Below are positions 8,380-17,230 of a stretch of DNA of 19,064 nucleotides, piece by piece. The number at the start of each line of letters is the position of its first letter. Positions within the stretch are counted from its first letter, which is position 1. The position numbers and the translations under genes are program-made. Source of the stretch: Lautropia sp. SCN 70-15 (GTDB lineage Bacteria > Pseudomonadota > Gammaproteobacteria > Burkholderiales > Burkholderiaceae_E); NCBI GenBank assembly GCA_001724315.1, contig MEEC01000022.1:1-19064 (forward strand), written 5' to 3'. The notes beneath the pieces are model-generated. The model did not search any database. It had not been told where the DNA came from and saw only the letters and a list, made by a program, of their open reading frames with translations.

Positions 8380-9297
8380 GTGTTCGCCTACGTCCTGAAG
8401 CGGCTCGGGCTGGCCATCCTGGTCGCCCTGGCCGTCTCGATGATCGCCTTCCTGCTGCTGCGCCTCTCCGGCGATCCCGCGATCGCGATCGCCGGAGAGG
8501 GCGCGCGGCAGGCCGACATCGAGCTCATTCGCCAGACCTACGGATTCGACCGCCCGCTGCCCGTCCAGTACCTGGACTGGCTCGGGAAGTCGATCCGCGG
8601 CGACTTCGGCGATTCCATCTACTTCAAGACGCCCGCGGCGCCGCTGATCTTCGCCAAGCTGCAGACCACGCTGCTGCTCGGCTTCCTGGCGCTGGCCTTC
8701 GCTCTGGCGATCTCGGTACCGCTCGGCGTGCTGGCGGCGATCTACCGCAACAGCTGGCTCGACCGGCTGTGCCTGGCGGTCGCGGTCGTGGGGCAGGCGC
8801 TGCCCAACTTCTTCTTCGCGCTGCTGCTGATCATGCTGTTCTCGATCTCGCTGCGCTGGCTGCCGGTGTCGGGCAGCGACTCCTGGCTGCACTTCGTGAT
8901 GCCCACGATCGCGCTCGGCTATTACGTGGCCCCGGCCTTCATGCGGCTGATCCGGGCCGGCATGATCGAGGTGCTCGAGGCCGACTACATCCGCACCGCG
9001 CGGGCCAAGGGCCTGCCCGCATCGACCGTGATCTTCAAGCACGCGCTGCGCAACGCGGTCGTGCCGGTCGTCGCGCTGGCGGCGGTCCAGCTCGGCTTCC
9101 TGCTCGGCGGCTCGGTGGTCGTCGAGACGATCTTCGCGCTCGACGGGCTGGGCTACCTCGCCTACCAGAGCATCACCTACAAGGACTTCCCGGTCATGCA
9201 GACGATCGTCCTGCTGCTGTCGGTGATCTACGTGGTGCTGACGCTGGCTTCCGACATCGCCAACGCGTGGCTCGATCCGCGCATCCGGGTGGCCTGA
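8380..9297 (+). CDS. Peptide ABC transporter permease, DppB type
   Basis: This is a 305-residue inner-membrane permease. Six hydrophobic segments are visible near residues 9-28, 95-119, 130-157, 170-189, 226-250 and 272-292. The cytoplasmic EAA coupling loop (YIRTARAKGLPASTVIFKHA) lies near 203-222, and the N-terminal extracytoplasmic domain carries the family's YGFDRPLPVQYLDWLGK and GDFGDS signatures. It pairs with the next permease to form the channel. It starts at a GTG codon; the family N-terminus (FAYVLKRLG) fits immediately after it, but no strong Shine-Dalgarno is present. It is separated from the binding-protein gene by 35 bp, in which I see no clear terminator hairpin. Confidence 0.94.
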   Translation: MFAYVLKRLGLAILVALAVSMIAFLLLRLSGDPAIAIAGEGARQADIELIRQTYGFDRPLPVQYLDWLGKSIRGDFGDSIYFKTPAAPLIFAKLQTTLLLGFLALAFALAISVPLGVLAAIYRNSWLDRLCLAVAVVGQALPNFFFALLLIMLFSISLRWLPVSGSDSWLHFVMPTIALGYYVAPAFMRLIRAGMIEVLEADYIRTARAKGLPASTVIFKHALRNAVVPVVALAAVQLGFLLGGSVVVETIFALDGLGYLAYQSITYKDFPVMQTIVLLLSVIYVVLTLASDIANAWLDPRIRVA

Positions 9298-9300
9298 AGC

Positions 9301-10200
9301 ATGGCGTCCCCGATGCCTTCCACGAGCGCCCCGGCGGTCGCACCGATGGCGGCCCCGGGCCTCGCGCGGCGCGTCTGGCGCAACAAGGCGGTCACCGTCG
9401 GCGCGGGCCTGCTTCTGCTGATCCTCTTCGTGGCGATCTTCGCGCCCTGGCTGGCCCCGCACGATCCCTACTTCCAGGACCTGACCAACCGGACCGTGCC
9501 GCCGATCTGGCACGAGGGCGGCATCTGGACCCATCCGCTGGGCACCGATCCGCTGGGCCGCGACTACCTGTCCAGGCTGCTCTACGGGGCGCGGATCTCG
9601 CTGCTGATCGGCGTGGCGGTCGCGCTGATCTCGGGCCTGATCGGCACCACGATGGGCATGCTGGCCGGCTACTTCGGCGGCAAGACCGACATGGTGGTCT
9701 CGTTCATGGTGACCACCCGCCTGTCGATGCCGGTGATCCTGGTCGCGCTGGCCACCGTGGCGCTGATGGGCGGCTCGCTGTGGGTGGTGATCATGGTGCT
9801 GGGCCTGCTGAAGTGGGACCGCTTCGCGGTCGTGATGCGCAGCGCCACGCAGCAGGTGCGCTCGCTCGACTACGTGGCCGCCGCGCAGGCCGCCGGGGCC
9901 TCGACGCCCCGGGTGTTGCTGGGCGAGGTGCTGCCGAACGTGCTGCCTCACCTGGTGGTCGTGGCCACGCTCGAGGCCGCCAGCGCGATCCTGCTCGAGG
10001 CAGCCCTCTCCTTCCTGGGGCTGGGCGTGCAGCCGCCGCTGCCGTCCTGGGGCCTGATGATCTCGGAGGCCAAGGCCTACATGTTCTTCTCGTTCTGGCT
10101 GATCGCGATTCCCGGCACCGCGCTCGCCGTGCTGATCTTCGCGATCAACCTGGCGGGCGACGGCCTGCGCGACCTGTTTTCGCCGGAAGGGAGGGCCTGA
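9301..10200 (+). CDS. Peptide ABC transporter permease, DppC type
   Basis: This is a 299-residue inner-membrane permease, the partner of the preceding gene. A variable Ala/Pro-rich N-terminal tail precedes the first membrane segment (about 33-52). The HPLGTDPLGRDYLSRLLYGAR motif (about 78-98) is diagnostic of the DppC/OppC branch, and the EAA loop lies at 181-208 (YVAAAQAAGASTPRVLLGEV). LSFLGLGVQPPLPSWGLMI near 237-255 is also characteristic. The ATG lies 3 bp after the stop of the DppB-type gene, consistent with coupled translation and a 1:1 channel. Confidence 0.95.
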   Translation: MASPMPSTSAPAVAPMAAPGLARRVWRNKAVTVGAGLLLLILFVAIFAPWLAPHDPYFQDLTNRTVPPIWHEGGIWTHPLGTDPLGRDYLSRLLYGARISLLIGVAVALISGLIGTTMGMLAGYFGGKTDMVVSFMVTTRLSMPVILVALATVALMGGSLWVVIMVLGLLKWDRFAVVMRSATQQVRSLDYVAAAQAAGASTPRVLLGEVLPNVLPHLVVVATLEAASAILLEAALSFLGLGVQPPLPSWGLMISEAKAYMFFSFWLIAIPGTALAVLIFAINLAGDGLRDLFSPEGRA

Positions 10201-10202
10201 GC

Positions 10203-11179
<977 letters not shown>

Positions 11180-11183
<4 letters not shown>

Positions 11184-12214
11184 GTCCGGCGAGCGAGGCC
11201 CCGCTGATGGAGGCGCGCGGCCTGACCCGCGCCTTCTCGATCCGGGCCGGCATCTTCGCGCCGCGCCGCACCCTGCACGCGGTCAACGGCGTCGACCTGT
11301 CGATCCGAAAGGGCGAGGTGCTGGGCATCGTGGGCGAGTCGGGCTGCGGCAAGTCGACGCTCGCGCGCATGCTGCTGGGGCTCACCCCGCCGTCCAGCGG
11401 CAGCATCGCGCTCGACGGCCAGGACATCCGCGCCCTGGGGCGTCGCGCGGTGGCGCGTCGGGTGCAGCCGGTCTTCCAGGACCCCTACTCGTCGCTGAAT
11501 CCGCGCCGCGGCATCGCTTCGATCGTGGCGCTGCCGCTGGAGGTGCACGGGATCGGCACGGCAGCCGAGCGGCGCGCCAGGGCGATCGCGATGCTCGATC
11601 GCGTGGGCCTGCCTGCCCGCTATGCCGACAATACGCCCGGCCAGCTGTCGGGCGGGCAGCGCCAGCGGGTGGCCATCGCGCGCGCGCTGGTCATGAACCC
11701 CGAGATCGTGATCTGCGACGAGCCGACCTCGGCGCTCGACGTGTCCGTCCAGGCGCAGATCCTGAACCTGCTGATGGACCTGCGCCGCGAGTTAGGGCTG
11801 CCCTACGTCTTCATCAGCCACAACCTCGCGGTGGTCGAGCACATCGCGACGCAGGTCGCGGTCATGTACCTGGGCCGGGTGGTCGAGCAGGCCGAGACCG
11901 CCACGTTGTTCGGACAGCCGCGCCATCCCTACACGCAGGCCTTGCTGGCGTCGGTGCTGACGCCGGAGCCGGGGCTGGGCATTCCGGACACCGGGCTCGG
12001 CCTGGCCTTCCCCGATCCGCTGAATCCGCCCTCTGGCTGCCCCTTCCACCCGCGCTGCGCGCAGCGCCTGCCCGAGTGCGACCGCCGCGCGCCGGTGCTG
12101 GCCGAGGGCCCGCTCGGCAAGGTGGCCTGCCACCTGCACCCGCCCGGCGCGGCAGGGCTCCCCGGCACCGAGCGTCCGGCCAGCCGCATTCCAACAACGA
12201 CCTCCGCTCCGTGA
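11180..12214 (+). CDS. Peptide ABC transporter ATP-binding protein, DppF type
   Basis: This is a 344-residue partner ATPase to the DppD-type protein. It has Walker A GESGCGKST (52-60), the family Q-loop region FQDPYSSLNPR (about 99-109), signature LSGGQ (156-160), Walker B VICDEP (about 177-182) and H-loop H214 in FISHN. The C-terminal oligopeptide extension has HPYTQALL and four cysteines (C297, C303, C310, C327), as in its partner. The tail after the last Cys (about 17 residues, Pro/Thr-rich) looks unconserved. Its ATG overlaps the previous stop as ATGA. A 28-bp gap separates it from the M20 peptidase gene, so one transcript is expected. Confidence 0.95.
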
Positions 12215-12242
12215 CCGGAGCCCACACGACAGGACCCTCGAC

Positions 12243-13640
12243 ATGAGCCGTGCCGCCGCCATTGCCCGCGCCGAGAAGCAGTTCGATTCCGGCGAGTTCC
12301 GCGAGATCCTCGCCCGCCGCATCGCGATTCCCACCGAGAGCCAGAACCCGGAACGGGCGCAGGCCCTGGCCGACTACCTGTCGGCCGAGATGCAGCCCGC
12401 CTTCCAGGCCATGGGCTTCACCTGCCGCACGCTCACCCACCCGAAGGCCAAGGCGCCCTTCCTGTTCGCCGAGCGGATCGAGGATCCTGCCCTGCCCACG
12501 GTGTTCGGCTACGGCCACGGCGACGTGATCCGCGGGCTCGAGCCCGAGTGGAAGGACGGACTGTCGCCGTGGAAGCTCGCCGAGCACGAGGGTCGCTGGT
12601 ACGGGCGCGGCATCGCCGACAACAAGGGCCAGCACACGATCAACATGCAGGCCATGGCCAATGTGCTGGCCGAGCGCGGCCGGCTGGGCTTCAACGCCAA
12701 GTACCTGATCGAGATGGGCGAGGAAACCGGTTCGCCGGGGCTGAAGGCACTTTGCGAGGCGCACCGCGAGGCCTTCGCCGCCGACCTGCTGATCGCCTCG
12801 GACGGGCCGCGCCTGCGGCCCGATCGTCCCACCGTGTTCCTCGGCTCGCGCGGCAGCGTGAACTTCGACCTGACGATCGAGGCGCGCCAGGGCGGCCATC
12901 ATTCCGGCAACTGGGGCGGGCTGATCTCGAACCCGGGCATCCAGCTCGCGCACGCGATCGCCAGCCTCTGCGGGCCGACCGGACAGATCCGGATTCCCGA
13001 GTGGGTGCCGGCCGAGCTGCCGGCCTCGGTGCGCCGCGCGCTGGCCGACTGCGAGGTCGACGGCGGCGCCGACGGTCCCGAGATCGAGCCCTGGTGGGGC
13101 GAGCCGGGGCTGTCGCCGGCCGAACGCGTGTTCGGCTGGTGCTCGTTCGAGGTGCTCGCGTACAAGACCGGCAACCCGGACACCCCGGTCAATGCGATTC
13201 CGCCTCGCGCCTGGGCCCGCTGCCAGCTGCGCTTCGTGGTCGGCATCGATCCCTCGCAGATCCTGCCGGCGCTGCGCCGCCACCTCGACCGGCAGGGCTT
13301 CCCGATGGTGAAGATCGCCGCGACCCGCGAGGAGATGTTCCACGCCACCCGGATCGACCCGGACGACGCCTGGGTGCAGTGGGCGGTGGCCTCGATCGCG
13401 CAGACCAGCGGCAAGAAGCCGGCCATCCTGCCCAACCTCGGCGGCTCGCTGCCCAACGACATCTTCACCGACGTGCTCGGGCTGCGCACCGTCTGGGTGC
13501 CGCATTCCTATCCAGGCTGCTCGCAGCACGCGCCCAACGAGCACCTGCCGCCGGAGATCCTGCGCGAGGGCCTCGCGATGATGACCGGGCTCTACTGGGA
13601 CCTCGGTGCCGGCGGCACCCCGAAGCGGGAGGCAGCATGA
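12243..13640 (+). CDS. M20 family metallopeptidase (dipeptidase-like)
   Basis: This is a 465-residue zinc peptidase of the M20 clan. Expected metal and catalytic residues are visible: H92 in GYGHGDV, bridging D126 in GIADNKGQ, the Glu pair E160/E161 in EMGEETGSPG, D187 in ASDGPR, and a C-terminal His (H434 in PNEH). The dimerisation (lid) domain lies between, beginning near GSRGSVNFDLTIEA. The length and GIADNKGQ motif fit the dipeptidase / succinyl-diaminopimelate-desuccinylase side of M20 rather than the M20D amidohydrolases. No signal peptide is present, so it acts in the cytoplasm on imported substrate. It follows the ABC genes directly and overlaps the next gene by ATGA. The exact substrate is unknown. 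Confidence 0.92.
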   Translation: MSRAAAIARAEKQFDSGEFREILARRIAIPTESQNPERAQALADYLSAEMQPAFQAMGFTCRTLTHPKAKAPFLFAERIEDPALPTVFGYGHGDVIRGLEPEWKDGLSPWKLAEHEGRWYGRGIADNKGQHTINMQAMANVLAERGRLGFNAKYLIEMGEETGSPGLKALCEAHREAFAADLLIASDGPRLRPDRPTVFLGSRGSVNFDLTIEARQGGHHSGNWGGLISNPGIQLAHAIASLCGPTGQIRIPEWVPAELPASVRRALADCEVDGGADGPEIEPWWGEPGLSPAERVFGWCSFEVLAYKTGNPDTPVNAIPPRAWARCQLRFVVGIDPSQILPALRRHLDRQGFPMVKIAATREEMFHATRIDPDDAWVQWAVASIAQTSGKKPAILPNLGGSLPNDIFTDVLGLRTVWVPHSYPGCSQHAPNEHLPPEILREGLAMMTGLYWDLGAGGTPKREAA

Positions 13641-14845
13641 ACGCGCCTTACGCCTGCTTCTGCCAGCTCGGCGACCTGTCGGGCTCGGCCGGCTTCCTGC
13701 GCGAGACCCGGCACCGGCTGCACAGCAAGCCGGAGCTGTCCTTCGAGGAAGTCGAGACCTCGGAGCTGGTCGCCACGCTGCTCACCGAATGGGGCTACCA
13801 GGTCACCCGCAACGTGGGCGGCCACGGCGTGGTCGGCACGCTGAAGGTCGGCGACGGCCCGCGCAGCGTGGCGGTGCGCGCCGACATGGACGCGCTCCCG
13901 ATCGCCGAGGAGACCGGCAAACCGCACGCGAGCCGCGTGCCCGGCGTCATGCACGCCTGCGGCCACGACGGCCACACCACGATGCTGCTGGGCGCCGCGA
14001 AGCAGCTGGCGAAGACCCGGAACTTCTCGGGCACCGTGCACCTGGTCTTCCAGCCGGCCGAGGAAGCGGGCCAGGGCAGCGGCGCGCAGCGGATGATCGC
14101 CGACGGCCTGTTCGAGCGCTTCCCCTGCGAAGCGATCTTCGGGCTGCACAACCACCCGGGCGTGGCGGCCGGCACCTTCCTGTTCGGCTCGGGGCCCTTC
14201 ATGTCGGCCTCGGACACCGCGAAGATCGTCATCCGCGGCAAGGGCGGCCACGCGGCCCGCCCTCACCTGTCGGTGGATCCGGTGATGATCGCCGGCAGCC
14301 TGATCATGGCGCTGCAGACGGTGGTGTCGCGCAACATCGACCCCACGCAGACCGCGATCGTGACCATCGGCACCGTGCACGCGGGCATCGCCGCCAACGT
14401 GATCCCCGACTCGGCGACGATGGAGCTGAGCATCCGCTCCTTCGATCCGGCGGTGCGCGAGCGGCTCGAGGCGCGGATCACCGGCCTGGTGAAGAGCCAC
14501 GTCGAGGGCTATGGCGGCAGCGTCGAGATCGACTACCAGCGAGGCTATCCGGTGGTGGTCAACAGCGCCGCCGAGACCGGGTTCGCGATCGGCGTGGCAA
14601 GGGAGCTGGTCGGCGAGGACAAGGTGGTCGCGCCCTTTGGCCCGGTGACCGGCAGCGAGGATTTCGGCTTCTACCTGCAGCACAAGCCGGGCTGCTTCCT
14701 GCGCCTGGGCAACGGCGAGGACTGCCCGATGCTTCACAACCCGAAGTACGACTTCGACGACGCGAACCTCACCGTGGGCGCGGCGTTCTGGACCCGGCTG
14801 GTGGAGCGTTTCCTGGCGGGCGAGGCACCGGTGGAGCCTGCTTGA
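13637..14845 (+). CDS. M20D amidohydrolase (hippurate hydrolase / N-acyl amino acid amidohydrolase type)
   Basis: This is a 402-residue M20D enzyme. The sequence shows RHRLHSKPELSFEE (about 25-38), VRADMDALPI (near 80-89), the metal site HACGHDGH (C108, H110), the Glu pair in FQPAEEAGQG (E142/E143), GLHNHPG (H171) and a C-terminal HNPKYDFDD His. The dimerisation domain starts near SGPFMSASDTAKIVIRGKGGHAARPH. M20D enzymes hydrolyse the amide bond of hippurate, N-acetyl amino acids or similar conjugates. Its GGGAGG ribosome-binding site lies inside the end of the preceding peptidase gene, and the ATGA overlap couples the two. As last gene of the transport operon, it suggests uptake and cleavage of acylated or small peptide substrates in sequence. 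Confidence 0.93.
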   Translation: MNAPYACFCQLGDLSGSAGFLRETRHRLHSKPELSFEEVETSELVATLLTEWGYQVTRNVGGHGVVGTLKVGDGPRSVAVRADMDALPIAEETGKPHASRVPGVMHACGHDGHTTMLLGAAKQLAKTRNFSGTVHLVFQPAEEAGQGSGAQRMIADGLFERFPCEAIFGLHNHPGVAAGTFLFGSGPFMSASDTAKIVIRGKGGHAARPHLSVDPVMIAGSLIMALQTVVSRNIDPTQTAIVTIGTVHAGIAANVIPDSATMELSIRSFDPAVRERLEARITGLVKSHVEGYGGSVEIDYQRGYPVVVNSAAETGFAIGVARELVGEDKVVAPFGPVTGSEDFGFYLQHKPGCFLRLGNGEDCPMLHNPKYDFDDANLTVGAAFWTRLVERFLAGEAPVEPA

Positions 14846-15165
14846 TCGGTGTCAATCCCTGGCGGCGCGGCCGGCAGCAAGATCGCCGCAAGCGCGCATC
14901 GGAAATCGCGCTCGCGCCGCCCACCGACCTGACCACGCTCACGAAGAAGAACGGCGGCGTGTTCCCCGCCGAGCACATCTACCAGATCATCGACGGCCGC
15001 AAGGCGGTGCGCGGACACGGCACCGGCGAGATGCCGATCTGGGGGCGCGACTACCAGGCCCAGGCGCGGACGATGTCACGCTTCGGCACGGTGAGCGAGG
15101 AGGCCTACGTGCGCAACTCGATCAACCTGCTCGTCGAGTACATCTTCCGCCTCCAGGAGAAGTGA
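14842..15165 (+). pseudogene. 5'-truncated cytochrome c gene, haem motif lost
   Basis: The frame from about 14917 to 15165 reads as the C-terminal ~82 residues of a small class I-type cytochrome c: PPTDLTTLTKKNGGVFP, then IDGRKAVRGHG, the axial-Met motif GEMPIWG, and a C-terminal helix ending YIFRLQEK. The N-terminal half with the CxxCH haem-attachment site is absent. In the 72 bp between the amidohydrolase stop and the recognisable part I find no CxxCH in any plus-strand frame, so a simple frameshift does not explain it. The frame remains open back to a TTG at 14842 that overlaps the amidohydrolase stop, so a short peptide could be made, but it could not bind haem covalently. It is best read as a gene remnant. 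Confidence 0.7.
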
Positions 15166-15198
15166 GCCGGCGCGGTTCGCCTGCTCGTCAGCGCCGGC
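15166..15198. terminator. Inverted repeat between convergent remnants
   Basis: GCCGGCGC (15166-15173) and GCGCCGGC (15191-15198) are perfect 8-bp arms with a 17-nt spacer, lying between the stop of the cytochrome remnant and the end of the methyltransferase remnant. No T-run follows in either direction, so it is at best a weak bidirectional terminator. Confidence 0.25.
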
Positions 15199-15757
15199 GG
15201 GCGATCATCTCCACCGGCGCGATCAGGCCGGCCTCGATGTTTGCGACCATGTTGCCGATCTTCGTCGCCGTGTCCGCGCCCATCACCAGGTGCAGCCCCA
15301 GCGGCGGCGGCCCCTTGGACGACGCCAGCCGCGCCCGGAGGCGCGCGAAGAAGTCGAGCGCGAACTGGCGTCGCGCGCGCTCGGCGAGCAGCACGAAGCC
15401 GGCGGCCTCGAGCGCTTCGCGGTAGGCATCGGGCGTCGCGACTGCGCAGGTGGCAGCGGTCGTCGCCCAGGGCAGCGGATAGGCCAGCGCGCCGCCGTCG
15501 GCGCGCATGACGTCGTAGATGCCGAAGGGCGCATCCCGCCGCAGCACGCGCGCGACCTCGCCGAACAGCGCGCGCTTGTCCGCGATGTTCATCCCCACGT
15601 GGATCATGTAGGCGGCATCGAAGCTGCCGTCGTCGAAGGGAAGGCTCATCGCGTCGGCGACCCGCAGGTCGACCGCCCCGTCGAGCGCCGTCCAGCGCGT
15701 CAGCGCCTTGCCCGCTTCGACGTAGGCCGGCGTCAGGTCGACACCGCTGACGAGGAT
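15188..15757 (-). pseudogene. 5'-truncated class I SAM-dependent methyltransferase
   Basis: Reading leftward from 15757, the frame gives LVSGVDLTPAYVEAG, then ADAMSLPFDDGSFDAAY, a motif-III-like VARVLRRDAPFGIYDV, and a C-terminal part ending IAPVEMIARRR. This matches the Methyltransf_11 fold from motif I's second half onward. An in-frame TGA at 15760-15758 lies just before it, and the glycine-rich SAM loop (D/E-x-G-x-G) that should precede GVDLTP is missing. The ATG at 15649 begins inside the fold (MSLPFDD) and is not a plausible native start. The upstream sequence is the 3' end of the TPR gene, so the gene's front has been replaced. The protein should be inactive. Confidence 0.75.
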
Positions 15758-15773
15758 TCAGGCAATGGAAATC

Positions 15774-17144
15774 TCAAGCTCCGGCAGCGGCGCGCTGGCC
15801 GGAACCTGGCGCCAGCCTGCCGGCAGCGTTCCGGCCGTCGACCCTGCTCGCGAACAGCCGGCTCAGCGGGCTGGCCGGGCGCAAGGCGACCCGCTCGTTG
15901 ACCAGCGCCTTGGCCAGCGCCTGGTCGCCGCTTCGCAGCGCTGCCTCGATCAGCGTCAGGTCGATCAGGTCGCGCTGAGCGTGGCTGCCGCCGAAACGGT
16001 GCGCAATGCTCCGGATCGGGCGCAGCAGCCGGATCGCCTGCGCGTAGTCGCCCTCGCCGAAGGCGCGGATCGCGAGCGTGGCCGGACGCCCGACGTCGCG
16101 GGTGAATGCGGCGTTGTCGGCGTCGCCGGCCAGCGCGGCCTCCTGCGCCTCGAGCACCTGCTGCTGCAGCGCTCGCCGGCCGGTCGACACGAAGGCCATC
16201 ATCGCGTGCATGTCGTTGAAGGCGTAGTTGCCGGCGCCGGCGATCGGCGCCCAGTTGTCGGCCACCGCCTGCCAGCGATCGCCGACGTCCACGGCGCGCA
16301 TCTGCAGGCGCCACAGCATCGCGCTGGCGTCGATCATGTCGACGACGACCGTCGAGCGCGCGCCGAAGATCGGCCCGTCGAACAGGCGCAGCACCTCGTC
16401 GATGTCGCCCAGCTCCAGGTGGTAGAGCGCCAGGTGCCACCAGTTGTGGACGGCCAGGAAGCTCTCCGGGGCCCAGCTGGCCGAGTTCGGTTGAAGCCAG
16501 GCGATGCCGTCTTGCGGCCGGTTGCGCATCTCGATCACGTGGGCGACCGCGTGCCAGCCCCAGGCGTCGCGCGGCTCGATCTCGACGCAGCGGCGCCCCT
16601 GGCGCTCGGCCTGGTCGTAGTCGGCGGTCTCCTCGAGGCCGAAGGCGTGCATGCCGAGCACGGCGTGGTAGCCGGGCATCGCGGCGTTCCAGGCCGGCAG
16701 CGCGCGGGCGATGCGGTCGCGCAGCATCCGCGACTGGCCGGTGAAGAAGTCGATCTGGTGCCCGGCCTGCAGTGCCAGCGGGTCGCGCGGCCAGGCGATG
16801 CTCAGGTCTTCGAGCGCCCTGCCCGCGGCGTGCCAGCGACCGTCCGCCAGCAGACCGACCGCCTCCAGGTGAGCGCGCTCGCGCTCGGTGGCCGGCAGCC
16901 CGCTCGCCGCCTCGTGGCAGGCCCGCGCCACCGCGTTGCCCGCGGGCTCGGTGCCCAGCAGGTGCAGCCAGGCCTTCAGGACGTGCGCCATCGTCATGTC
17001 GGGGCTGGCCTCGACCGCGCGGTCGACGGTGGCCACCGGGTCGGCGATGAAGCAGCGAAGCTCGTGGGATGCCTGCTCGAAGCAGGCGAGGCTCTCCGGG
17101 CTGGCGCCCGAAACGGGGTATCCGTGCTGGTCGGTCAGGGTCAT
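15774..17144 (-). CDS. TPR protein, TTC38-like family
   Basis: This 456-residue soluble helical-repeat protein resembles the TTC38 (tetratricopeptide repeat protein 38) family. Supporting segments are the N-terminal pattern ADPVATVDRAVEASPDMTMAHVLKAWL, AALPAWNAAMPGYHAVLGMHAFGLEE, EIEPRDAWGWHAVAHVIEM and FLAVHNWWHLALYHLELGD. Helix-turn-helix pairs of roughly 34 residues recur through the whole length, and no signal peptide or membrane segment is present. The family's biochemical role is unknown. The start at 17144 has AAGGAGAG just upstream. The last ~20 residues (after LFASRVDGR) look low in complexity and abut the truncated methyltransferase, so the C-terminus may have been altered at the same junction. 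It is divergent from the GlxA-type regulator. Confidence 0.82.
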   Translation of the reverse strand: MTLTDQHGYPVSGASPESLACFEQASHELRCFIADPVATVDRAVEASPDMTMAHVLKAWLHLLGTEPAGNAVARACHEAASGLPATERERAHLEAVGLLADGRWHAAGRALEDLSIAWPRDPLALQAGHQIDFFTGQSRMLRDRIARALPAWNAAMPGYHAVLGMHAFGLEETADYDQAERQGRRCVEIEPRDAWGWHAVAHVIEMRNRPQDGIAWLQPNSASWAPESFLAVHNWWHLALYHLELGDIDEVLRLFDGPIFGARSTVVVDMIDASAMLWRLQMRAVDVGDRWQAVADNWAPIAGAGNYAFNDMHAMMAFVSTGRRALQQQVLEAQEAALAGDADNAAFTRDVGRPATLAIRAFGEGDYAQAIRLLRPIRSIAHRFGGSHAQRDLIDLTLIEAALRSGDQALAKALVNERVALRPASPLSRLFASRVDGRNAAGRLAPGSGQRAAAGA

Positions 17145-17191
17145 GGCGTCTCTCCTTCGATGATGGAAGTCTCCCGCCGCCGGCCCCTTTG

Positions 17192-17216
17192 CACTAAAGT
17201 GTTTTCTGCAAGAAAA
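17192..17216. promoter_or_regulatory. Adjacent palindromes in the TPR/regulator intergenic region
   Basis: CACTAAAGTG (17192-17201; CACT and AGTG arms) is followed immediately by TTTTCT-GCA-AGAAAA (17202-17216; perfect 6-bp arms). This A+T-rich island stands out in a G+C-rich background and ends 14 bp before the regulator's ATG. It is a candidate operator for the divergent pair, possibly bound by the regulator itself. No confident -10/-35 was found. Confidence 0.4.
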
Positions 17217-17230
17217 AGGACATTCGTGCC

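Noticed and set aside
8299..9951. A 550-codon minus-strand frame opposite the two permease genes, rich in Gln, His and Arg.
   Set aside because: The composition is that of a complement of hydrophobic, G+C-rich codons; it has no recognisable domain and lies against two intact permeases.
15188..15649. A short intact methyltransferase gene starting at the ATG at 15649.
   Set aside because: That ATG falls inside the conserved fold, and matching methyltransferase sequence continues upstream to 15757, so the gene is truncated rather than short.
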